This document shows, piece by piece, positions 18,773 through 26,789 of a stretch of 27,170 nucleotides of DNA. Below the pieces are notes generated by a model. It ran no database searches, was not told the origin of the DNA, and saw only the letters and a program-made list of their open reading frames with translations. Positions within the stretch are counted from its first letter, which is position 1. Each line of letters starts with the position of its first letter. The stretch is from Mesostigma viride (Eukaryota > Streptophyta > Mesostigmatophyceae > Mesostigmatales > Mesostigmataceae): assembly GCA_009746045.1 (NCBI GenBank), contig RPFO01000272.1:2501-29670 (forward strand), in the 5' to 3' direction. The position numbers were made by a program, and so were the translations under genes.

Positions 18773-20581
18773 ATGCCACTGACGCGAGCGCAGACTCGAG
18801 CCATGGCAGATGCAAATAGAGCAGATGCCGACACGTCCGCTCCGGGGTCGAATGGCGGGATTCCTCCCGCCGTACCCGCAGTGGGTGAGAGTCGCGACCA
18901 AGAAGCGCCGCTGAGTATGGTGGCGCTGTTCGCGCAGATGCAAGCGCAGATGCAGCAACAGTCGCAACAGTTGCAGCAGCAATTGGCGCTGCAGATGCGG
19001 GAAGTGACCGACAGATTGGTGGCCGTAGAGGGTCGTCATCTGCAGTCCACACCATGGGACGGGCAGGCATCGATGCCGGGCCCCAGTGGTGTTGCCGCGG
19101 AGCCGAGGGAGCGGGACCAGCCGCCAACCTCAGGTAATGCGGCGGGAAGGGCTTCGATGGAACCGGGGGTTTTGGCTGGGTCGCTAACCCAACACGACTT
19201 GCTTGGTGAGGCGGATGGTCAGCCACGGGGCGAGTATACGCTGGCGCCCAGGCGCCTGCCTTTCGATCAAGCGCGAGACGGATTGCACGAGGAGAACGGG
19301 GCAGGGCTGGCGCGCGCGATGGACCCACACAGGGGTGCACCAGGACGCATGCTGCCAGGCGGGGCCTCAATTCCGTTTGGGCGAGGCGGTGGGGCGCTGA
19401 CCGGCGGGTCGACTGCACGGTGGTCAAGTGTGCCAATCGGGCGCATTCCGCCCATGGAGGACATAACCACGCCGCTGGCTTTCCGAGTACGGGAGGCAGC
19501 ACGACCAAGCACGCTGGCGCAGGGACGCGCAGCTCAGCGACCGCCGGAGGATGCCGATGGGGTGCAGTACCCGCAAAGGGTGCGCCTCATACCGGAAGGC
19601 GCGAAGATGCCCACCCTACCACGGGTGGACATGCGCGAGAAGTTCTCCACAACCGGCAATCTGGCCACGCTGGCGCAGGCCTACAACGCGTACAAGTCAT
19701 GGATTGATCTGCAATACATGACTACGCAAGGCGCTGTAATGCATGAGTTTGTGATGAACAACATGCATTTTTTCTTTCACGGCCTTACGCTGAGGCGAGT
19801 GGCTAGGCTGGTGGAGCAGTGGAGAGAGGTCTCGCTGTACACGCGTCACACGGACGTGTGGTTCGGCTTCGACGGGCGTGGCCAGCCCGACTATGACAAC
19901 ATCATGTATGGTGTCGACCCTGCCGAGGAACTGTGGGGCCTCCTTCGCCAGGAATACCCGGTGGAGACCATCAAGGCAGAGCGTGAGTGGCGCAGTTTCA
20001 AGATAGCCGAGGGTGAAACCCCGGAGCAATCTTACGAGCGCCTCATGGAGTTCGCCGGCGAAGTGGAGGACTGGTCCGAAAAGCTGGCGTGTCAGAAATG
20101 GCTGCAAGCGCTAGGCTCCAAGGAGATGGAGCTGCCCACGCCGCCCAACGGCCAGCCGTGGCGATTGCGGTCACTGTGCATTGAGGTCAGGGCCATGATG
20201 CGACGACACGCGCAAGGCCGGATCTCGGTAAGCACGGTGGTGGCCGAGCTGCAGGCCAAGGTCGACGCGCTGACCAAGGCCAAGTCGGGTGAGTCGTCTG
20301 CCACAAGACAAGCGCGCCCGCAAGGCGGCCACGGTGCTAGCAGGAACCAAGGGGGGTCTCGCAACGCCTCATCGCATGATGCAACCCAGGGTAACGCCGC
20401 TGGCGGCAACAAAGACGCTGCCGCCCCGACGCGAGCTGGGGGGGCACGTCCTCACAGACGGGTACTAGGACGGATGCGCGCAAATCGGGCTGCTTCCTTT
20501 GCGACAAGGATGGGCACCTTAGTCGCGAGTGTCCAAGCCGCTGCACGAAGCCGCATGGGGCAGACACGAAGTGGCACCTGA
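18773..20581 (+). CDS. Element B gag
   Basis: I chose ATG 18773 (MPLTRAQTRAM), since the frame further upstream lacks an ATG near the leader end. The product is 602 residues. Near residues 40-80 is a Gln/Met-rich coiled-coil stretch (MQQQSQQLQQQLALQM). A Gly/Pro/Arg-rich disordered region follows. From about residue 285 there is a helical capsid-like region (LATLAQAYNAYKSWIDLQY ... EWRSFKIAEGETPEQSYERLMEF) typical of retrotransposon gags. The CCHC knuckle that should end gag, CFLCDKDGHLSREC (20492-20533), is in the -1 frame, which is continuous with pol. After about 20438 the gag frame is therefore probably a non-native read-through tail ending at 20581. A G7 run at 20438-20444 is the likely shift point, programmed or mutational. 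Confidence 0.82.
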   Translation: MPLTRAQTRAMADANRADADTSAPGSNGGIPPAVPAVGESRDQEAPLSMVALFAQMQAQMQQQSQQLQQQLALQMREVTDRLVAVEGRHLQSTPWDGQASMPGPSGVAAEPRERDQPPTSGNAAGRASMEPGVLAGSLTQHDLLGEADGQPRGEYTLAPRRLPFDQARDGLHEENGAGLARAMDPHRGAPGRMLPGGASIPFGRGGGALTGGSTARWSSVPIGRIPPMEDITTPLAFRVREAARPSTLAQGRAAQRPPEDADGVQYPQRVRLIPEGAKMPTLPRVDMREKFSTTGNLATLAQAYNAYKSWIDLQYMTTQGAVMHEFVMNNMHFFFHGLTLRRVARLVEQWREVSLYTRHTDVWFGFDGRGQPDYDNIMYGVDPAEELWGLLRQEYPVETIKAEREWRSFKIAEGETPEQSYERLMEFAGEVEDWSEKLACQKWLQALGSKEMELPTPPNGQPWRLRSLCIEVRAMMRRHAQGRISVSTVVAELQAKVDALTKAKSGESSATRQARPQGGHGASRNQGGSRNASSHDATQGNAAGGNKDAAAPTRAGGARPHRRVLGRMRANRAASFATRMGTLVASVQAAARSRMGQTRSGT

Positions 20582-23500
20582 TGAACAAGTGTCCAGCCGC
20601 GGGCATCAAGACGGTCCACTTCGCCGAGATGGCGGGCAAGACCGACTCGATGGAAGCCCAGGTGGCTGCCATCAAGCATGGTGAGGAGGCGACGGCGCCC
20701 CCCAACCAATTCGAGACGGTGTACCGGGAGGACCCATTCTGGGCGCCCATGCCGGGTGACGTCGAGATCAACGCTGCGGAGGCTACCAAAGGCAAGCAGG
20801 CACGCAGCCCGCTTTCTTTTCAGCAGGCACCCATGTTGCCTGCCGGGCAGTTGCCCGCGTCCTTTTCCATGCCGCTGGCTGGGGTGCAATCTGCTTTTGA
20901 GCATGCGAACCCTGCTGGGCTGGAGCAGCGTAGGCGATTGGCGCCTGTGTACCCAATGCCGTTCATTGTGGACGTACCCATGTTTTCAGCACGGCAGGTG
21001 GTCGACACCTTCGGGCAGAAGGGGGTTGAGTGGCTGGGGTCGGTTGTGTCCGAGATCCAGTTGTTCGCAGATGGGCATGATGTGCGCACCTTGCGCAATT
21101 CTGAGTCCGTCACCTACGGGCGCCAGCCGGTAGAAGCCGCAGTGCCCGTGGTGCAAGCGGGAGTGGTCAGCACAAGTAGCCAGCAGCGCACTAGTGCAGT
21201 CCCCCAGGTTCCCACGGTGGTTCCATACCCCAATGGTGAGCCGTCCATGGCGTTCCAAGCAGTTGGAGCCTGTGGAGATGTATGGAGCGACATGGTGACA
21301 TGTCCGTTGGTTGGCGCAGTCAAGCTTGATAGCGGTGCTCAGCCGCTAGTCATCAGCACGGACTTGGCCACCATGCTGAACCTGACCTACGAGAACGGTG
21401 GCTTAGTGGAAAGCCCCGTGTCTGTGTCAGGTTGGCAGGGTCCGGCTAGTAAGCCGTACGCTATGACGGCGGTTAAAGTCAACGTGATTTTCAATCCGTT
21501 GCGCGCCTCTAGCATGACCACCGTGTCCGCGTATGCGCTGGTGGTCAACAAGTGTGGATATTCCGCACTACTCGGGGTGGATGTCCTTGCTCGCGCCATG
21601 GTTCAGGTGGACTATAGGGCGGAGGAGGCATCTTACATCCCTGATTGGGATGGGGCTGGCCTGAAGCGGGCCAGCGTGCCGGTCTCATGCTTCAGTTCTT
21701 CAGCCGGGGCTGCACGCCTCAACCCTTCCGCGGCTGCGGGCGTGGTGGAGGTCAGCATGGTGGAGGTACGGGCGGCGGGCTCATCGGCGTGGGACAAGCA
21801 TCGGACGGTGCTGCCCCAGCCAACGGCGAGCATTGCCAAGATGCGCACGCAGTGGTCGCTGGATGCTGTGACGTCCACGCGGCAGCTGGCTATGCGCAAG
21901 CGGGTAACTGAAGCCGTCATCACCATTCCTCAGATGGCCAGCCATGGCCTCACTTTGCTGCAACCGGGTGTCTCGGAGGCCCAAGGTAATTTTTCTGCTG
22001 CAATCTTACCGCAGGCCCCTGATTTTGCCAAGGGTGCGGTAGTGTTGGAACTGTTTGCGGGGATCGGAGGGGGCATTGCAGGCTTTTTGGCCGCAGGCGG
22101 CGTGTGCCGTAAACTCATCGCGGTAGAGCCATCGCACAAGGCGCGTCAGGTGTACTTCAGTCACTGTGGCGTGTTGTCGCGAGAGTATCCCGCGCAGTTT
22201 CCGCCATCAGCATGGCGTGACCCGTTTGGGGAATGTCCTCAAGATATCCGAGCCATCGGTGAGGTGCAGGTGCAGCAGTTGTTGCGCAGGCATCATGCCA
22301 TCGACTTGGTAATTGCGGGTTGGGAGTGCCAGGGCCTGAGCCAGGCAGGGCAAGGGCGGGGGCTAGCCGATCCGCGTAGCGCGCTGTTCTGGGAACTGTT
22401 GCGTGTGGTGGGACTGTTGCAGTCGCGTCAGCCCCATCCGCCTGCGTATCTGTTTGAGAACGTTGTGGCGGGTGACAGCCCACATCAGGCGGTGCGGGAG
22501 GACTGGGCTACAATCGTGGCACTCCTGGGGGAGCCCATCGTGTGTGACAACGCAGGGCTGGGTGGGCTCACGCATCGTTTGCGTGCCTATTGGACCAACG
22601 TGGCGTGTGCGACCGATGTGCAGGCGGTCTTGGGGGCCGTAGCAAGGCAGCATCCGAGTGTGTCTGCGGAGGTAGCATTGCCTTCCCACCTAGTCACGCA
22701 GAAGGTGGATAGCGAGGATCGCCCACCGTATGCACGCGTCAACCGGGTCGGGAGCCCCATGTGTGCACTGCCGACCCTGGTCAGTTACCAAGGGTCGACA
22801 GCATACCGTGATCGGGGTAAGGGTCTCGTTTGGGACACTACCACCGGTCTGTTGGTGCAGCCACCCGCAGAATTTCGTGAGGCCAGCATGGGTTTTCATG
22901 TCGGGGCCTCGGCGCTGCCGGGCGTGCTCGAGAGTGAGCGCTGGTCTTTGATAGGCCAGGCTATGTCGGTGTTGCAGGTCGGGTATGTGCTGCTTGCATC
23001 GGTTGCCGTGCGCCAGTCTGGGGGGGCGTCCCCAGCCAATCCGCCTCAGCAGGTTGAGGCGCGCGCAGCCAAACTGAAGCGCCCTGCAGCGACGGGGACT
23101 TCATCAGCATGGGGGTGGCGTCTGCGACAGGTGTGGACTATCATTCTCATGACCGCCCTGCTGACCAGCACCGTGCTGGCCGGCGAGCCCACGCTGCATC
23201 GGGTAATACACCGTGCGGCACGCGAGGCTCCGGCGGTGGGTGTCACACCAGGCGTGGCAGCCTTTTCCTTGTTCCACGACGATGCGGCTAGGGCGCCGCA
23301 TCTTGAGGCACATGCGGTAGCTGTGGGTGATCCCGCGGATACGCACCCCTGGGCTATTGGCGAACACCTTTCTGATGCGCAGCGCTCAGCCATGCTAAAG
23401 TGGCTAGGCACTGCAAGGGGGGCCTTCGCTTTCACAAGTGATGAACTGGGGTGTTTCAATGGTGGGACCATGCGTGTTCCATTGGACACTGACACCCCTT

Positions 23501-26500
23501 TGTTCCGACGCCAGCATCGCCTGAGTCAGGCCGAGTTGGATTTTGTAGCCGAGCAATGCAAGGAGTTAGAGGATGCCGGTATCATCAGGCAATCTTCCTC
23601 CAGCTATGCCGCTGCCGTTGTCGTTGCGCCCAAGAAGGACGCTATCACCGGGGCATGGACGGGTATGCGCATGGCCACCGATCTGCGGTTGCTGAATGCA
23701 CACACACCCGTGGACCGTTACCCCATGCCACGTGTGGATGATGTCCTGGATAAGATATCTCCTCATGTGAAGTTTGTGTCCTCGCTGGACCTGCGTAGCG
23801 GCTTTCATCAGATCGCAGTTGCGCCGGAGGATCAGCGGAAGCTTGCATTCTGGGGGGGCGGCAATTTGTATGAGTGGGTGCGCATGCCCTTTGGGCACCG
23901 CAACGCTAGTGCTGTTTTCCAACGAGCTATGGACAAAGTGCTTGCAGGTCTTCCTTTCGCCGCTTGTTACATTGATGATGTAATCGTCTTTAGCGCGACA
24001 TTTGAGGAGCACCTGGCGCACTTGGAGCAGGTTCGCTTGGCTCTCGAGGAGCATAATATGCGGCTGCACCCTGAGAAGTGCAAGTTCGCCCAGCGGACCC
24101 TCTCATTCCTTGGTCATCAGATTGTGCCGGGTGGCCGGACGCCTGATGCCGCCAAGGTCGAATCCATTGTGCAGGCCGCCGTACCCACGGATGTCTCAGG
24201 GGTGCGGGCGTATTTGGGTTTGGCTGGCTATTACCGAGGTTACATTGAGAACTTCAGCAGCAAGGTGAAGCCCTTGACCGAGTTACTCAAGAAGGGGTGC
24301 GTGTGGGCGTGGGGTCCCGCACAGCAACGCGCCATCGAGACAATCAAGCAGGAGCTCACGTCGGCCCCGATTCTGCGCGCCCCTGACTATGCTTTGCCGT
24401 TTGTGTTATATACCGACTGGTCCAAGGTAGGACTGGGTGCGGTCTTGGCGCAAAAGGATGGTGATGGGCGCGAGCACGTTATTGCTTATGCTAGTCGCAG
24501 CAACAACCCAGCGGAGAGCCGGTATTCTTCCTATGAGGGGGAGGCACTGGCTGTGGTGTGGGCCATCAAGCACTTTCGCCCGTATTTAGTTGGGCGCGTG
24601 TTTACTCTGGTGACAGACCACCAGCCGCTTCAGTGGCTAATGACCAACACCAACCTGACGGGTAAGCTCGCCCGATGGGCCATGATTATCCAGGAGTACC
24701 ACATGACCATTGTGCATCGGGCCGGCAAGGACCATGTCAACGCCGATGTGCTATCCCGATACGCCATGCCTACCACTGTTGACCACACTGGAGCCCGGGC
24801 CATGGGTGCCGAGGGCTCGTCGGGTTCTGTGGTCTTTGTGAACGCTGCTGGGTATGCGGCCGACGATGAGGAGGAGGCGTGGTGGCGCAGTGTCGAGTAC
24901 TCTGTGGCGGACTTCGGCATCAGCGACGACCCGGTGCGGCCGTCGCCATTCACGCCATCCAAAGCTGTGTGCGCTATGGAAGAGGGTAGGTCTCTGTCCT
25001 TTGACATTGATCCTTCTCTGCAGCAGCTGATCGCTGTGCAGGCTCTCTTAGCGCGTAGCTCTCTTGCTGATTGCTACACCGCTGATATCTGGCTAGATGG
25101 TCGAGTTTTGGAGCAAGTGCAGGGTGCTGTCTTGACTCCTACTCCAGTCGATTGGACTCCTGCTCAGAAGGCGACGGAGTTGAACAGGGTGCAGCACAGG
25201 GCTGCAACCTATGGTTGGGAAGATGGGGTTTTGTACAAGCTGTTGGGCAAGCGTAGGGTGGTCGTCCCACCGCCTGACAAGCGCGTTGCTATAGTGCAGG
25301 CGTACCACGAGCGGTATGGTCACTTGGGTGGCAATCGCACGCTCAGCCTCGTACGGACCAGCTATTGGTGGAATAACATGCGACACACAGTGGCCCAGGT
25401 AGTGGCCAGCTGTGTCCCGTGTGCTCGAACCAAGGCTAACTTTAGCGCAGATCATGGTGCCAAGGAGCTGATGTCGCTTCCCATCAAGGGCTTGTTTTAT
25501 CGCTGGCACGTCGATCTGTGCGGGCCGTTTCAGGAGAGCCCTGACGGCAACCTCTATGTCATGGTATGCGTGGAGAGCTTTAGCAAATGGGTTGAGTTGA
25601 TCCCCATTGCTGACAAGCATGCCGCTACCACAGCGAAGCATTTTGCAGACATCATCACCAGGTTTGGGGCTCCCGCGGAGGTAGTCACGGACCAGGGTGG
25701 TGAGTTCAGGGGTGAGTTCCAGGAGTTGCTGGATGGATGTCTTATTGATCACCGTCGCACTTCTCGGGAGCATCCTCAGGCCAATGGTTTGGCTGAGAGA
25801 TTGGTGCAGACCGTCAAGCAGGCGCTGCGCAAGTGGAGCCTGCAGGTGCCGGAGTCGGCCAGGTGGGATCGCGAGTTGGCATGGATTGCCATGGGTTATC
25901 GCATGTCTCCCCAGGAGTCTCTCGCTACCTTCTCCCCGTATTTCCTTCTGTTCGGGCGTAATCCTCTTTTGCCTACGGAGGCACAGGTTGCGCACCCCGA
26001 ACCCATGGCCTTCGACAACGCTCAGCAATTTTTGGTTGAGGTGCTGGCCAGGGCAGAGACTTTTAAGAAGGTCATGCCCATCGCGATGAACAACTTGTTC
26101 ATTGCTCAGCACAGGGACTCCCTGCGTTACGCTCAGCGCCGGGGGGGCGCATACATGGCTCGCCAGCTGCGGTTTAGGCCAGGGCAGTATGTTTTCCTGC
26201 GCACTCAGCTGAAGCACACTTTGGATGTGGAGGCGGGGCCCACCATTTTGCGCATTGTGGCTATCAAACCATCGGGAGTGGCAATTTTGGAGGGCGCCGA
26301 CGGGAGCCGTACGACAGACAACCTCAGCAATCTCAGTCCCTGCTCACTGCCCAATTTGGTCCACGACCTCCAACCGCACACATCTCGCCGAGTCAAGGAC
26401 GCCCAGTGTCAGGTTTGTCACCGGGTCGATCAGGCGGAGTCCATGTTATTGTGTGATCAGTGTAACTGTGGTTGGCACATGCAGTGCTTGCAGCCCGTGG

Positions 26501-26619
26501 TCACCAGCATTCCGGAGGGGGATTGGTTTTGTCCAGTGTGCACCGCTGCGCAGTTTACCTCCCGCAGCTTGACTGCGGTCACCGCTGCCCTTGTCTTGGT
26601 ACGATCGCTGTCTTCGTGA
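20395..26619 (+). CDS. Element B pol: CCHC knuckle, protease, DNA methyltransferase, RT, RNase H, integrase, PHD finger
   Basis: The frame opens after TAA 20392-20394; its first useful ATG is 20581 (residue 1 below, 2012 residues). The CCHC knuckle (20492-20533) lies upstream of that ATG, so expression by -1 frameshift from gag is likelier than independent initiation. Domains: protease DSGA 250-253 and LLGVDVLA ~331; C5 methyltransferase ~485-805; hydrophobic segment 851-867; RT with LDLRSGFHQ (Asp1070), MPFGHRNASAVFQ and YIDDV (Asp1132/1133); RNase H from YTDWS (Asp1279) with YEGEALAVVWA, TDHQPLQWL and VNADVLSR. The integrase has an H2C2 domain from ~1576, then D1645, D1704 and E1739. The PHD finger is 1943-1987. 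All catalytic residues of RT, RNase H and integrase are present. The region between CCHC and protease (~20-240) is unrecognised. Confidence 0.9.
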   Translation, partial: RRWRQQRRCRPDASWGGTSSQTGTRTDARKSGCFLCDKDGHLSRECPSRCTKPHGADTKWHLMNKCPAAGIKTVHFAEMAGKTDSMEAQVAAIKHGEEATAPPNQFETVYREDPFWAPMPGDVEINAAEATKGKQARSPLSFQQAPMLPAGQLPASFSMPLAGVQSAFEHANPAGLEQRRRLAPVYPMPFIVDVPMFSARQVVDTFGQKGVEWLGSVVSEIQLFADGHDVRTLRNSESVTYGRQPVEAAVPVVQAGVVSTSSQQRTSAVPQVPTVVPYPNGEPSMAFQAVGACGDVWSDMVTCPLVGAVKLDSGAQPLVISTDLATMLNLTYENGGLVESPVSVSGWQGPASKPYAMTAVKVNVIFNPLRASSMTTVSAYALVVNKCGYSALLGVDVLARAMVQVDYRAEEASYIPDWDGAGLKRASVPVSCFSSSAGAARLNPSAAAGVVEVSMVEVRAAGSSAWDKHRTVLPQPTASIAKMRTQWSLDAVTSTRQLAMRKRVTEAVITIPQMASHGLTLLQPGVSEAQGNFSAAILPQAPDFAKGAVVLELFAGIGGGIAGFLAAGGVCRKLIAVEPSHKARQVYFSHCGVLSREYPAQFPPSAWRDPFGECPQDIRAIGEVQVQQLLRRHHAIDLVIAGWECQGLSQAGQGRGLADPRSALFWELLRVVGLLQSRQPHPPAYLFENVVAGDSPHQAVREDWATIVALLGEPIVCDNAGLGGLTHRLRAYWTNVACATDVQAVLGAVARQHPSVSAEVALPSHLVTQKVDSEDRPPYARVNRVGSPMCALPTLVSYQGSTAYRDRGKGLVWDTTTGLLVQPPAEFREASMGFHVGASALPGVLESERWSLIGQAMSVLQVGYVLLASVAVRQSGGASPANPPQQVEARAAKLKRPAATGTSSAWGWRLRQVWTIILMTALLTSTVLAGEPTLHRVIHRAAREAPAVGVTPGVAAFSLFHDDAARAPHLEAHAVAVGDPADTHPWAIGEHLSDAQRSAMLKWLGTARGAFAFTSDELGCFNGGTMRVPLDTDTPLFRRQHRLSQAELDFVAEQCKELEDAGIIRQSSSSYAAAVVVAPKKDAITGAWTGMRMATDLRLLNAHTPVDRYPMPRVDDVLDKISPHVKFVSSLDLRSGFHQIAVAPEDQRKLAFWGGGNLYEWVRMPFGHRNASAVFQRAMDKVLAGLPFAACYIDDVIVFSATFEEHLAHLEQVRLALEEHNMRLHPEKCKFAQRTLSFLGHQIVPGGRTPDAAKVESIVQAAVPTDVSGVRAYLGLAGYYRGYIENFSSKVKPLTELLKKGCVWAWGPAQQRAIETIKQELTSAPILRAPDYALPFVLYTDWSKVGLGAVLAQKDGDGREHVIAYASRSNNPAESRYSSYEGEALAVVWAIKHFRPYLVGRVFTLVTDHQPLQWLMTNTNLTGKLARWAMIIQEYHMTIVHRAGKDHVNADVLSRYAMPTTVDHTGARAMGAEGSSGSVVFVNAAGYAADDEEEAWWRSVEYSVADFGISDDPVRPSPFTPSKAVCAMEEGRSLSFDIDPSLQQLIAVQALLARSSLADCYTADIWLDGRVLEQVQGAVLTPTPVDWTPAQKATELNRVQHRAATYGWEDGVLYKLLGKRRVVVPPPDKRVAIVQAYHERYGHLGGNRTLSLVRTSYWWNNMRHTVAQVVASCVPCARTKANFSADHGAKELMSLPIKGLFYRWHVDLCGPFQESPDGNLYVMVCVESFSKWVELIPIADKHAATTAKHFADIITRFGAPAEVVTDQGGEFRGEFQELLDGCLIDHRRTSREHPQANGLAERLVQTVKQALRKWSLQVPESARWDRELAWIAMGYRMSPQESLATFSPYFLLFGRNPLLPTEAQVAHPEPMAFDNAQQFLVEVLARAETFKKVMPIAMNNLFIAQHRDSLRYAQRRGGAYMARQLRFRPGQYVFLRTQLKHTLDVEAGPTILRIVAIKPSGVAILEGADGSRTTDNLSNLSPCSLPNLVHDLQPHTSRRVKDAQCQVCHRVDQAESMLLCDQCNCGWHMQCLQPVVTSIPEGDWFCPVCTAAQFTSRSLTAVTAALVLVRSLSS
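22033..22995 (+). other. C5-cytosine DNA methyltransferase domain inside element B pol
   Basis: Motif I is VLELFAGIGGG (FAGIGG at 492-497 of pol), the SAM-binding loop. Motif IV is GWECQGLSQAG with the catalytic cysteine at 583; the usual proline before it is glutamate. Motif VI is LFENV (Glu626, Asn627). Motif VIII is THRLRAYWTN (664-673), reminiscent of the AHRARYFWGN form of DNMT3-type enzymes. Motif IX-like is EFREASMGF (764-772) and motif X is RWSLIGQAMSV (787-797). All motifs are in the canonical order, and the spacing between motifs VIII and IX leaves about 90 residues for a small target recognition domain. Transfer of a methyl group to cytosine C5 is the expected reaction. Whether the E-for-P change permits activity is unknown. 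Confidence 0.9.
26407..26541 (+). other. PHD finger at the C-terminus of the element B integrase
   Basis: The zinc ligands form a complete C4-H-C3 set at pol residues 1943, 1946, 1958, 1961, 1966 (His), 1969, 1984 and 1987, with the typical WFCPVC ending. PHD fingers bind histone H3 tails, often by K4 methylation state. It takes the place of the chromodomain found on chromoviral integrases such as that of element A, suggesting a role in choosing integration sites. Confidence 0.92.
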
Positions 26620-26789
26620 TGGGGCCGGTCGCCAGCGAGGGGGGAATCATGGGACAGGTCCTCGCCCACCCCACAGGGCATGCAGTTAAGGCAGGCACAT
26701 CAGCTCAGCTCATTTGGGTTTTACCAAATTAAGCTGAGTGGCCAGCCGCCATGGTGGCGCCGGAGATTGTGGCACGCAGACGCGACAGC
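26620..26789 (+). other. Element B 3' untranslated stretch with polypurine-like tract
   Basis: No gene is present. GAGGGGGGAA (26637-26646) looks like a polypurine tract, but it lies about 140 bp before the point where similarity to the 5' LTR begins. Nothing purine-rich directly precedes 26790. Confidence 0.55.

Noticed and set aside
22157-22689. Minus-strand ORFs opposite the methyltransferase and RT (for example 22157-22483 and 25093-26217)
   Set aside because: They are antisense shadows of a well-supported pol frame.
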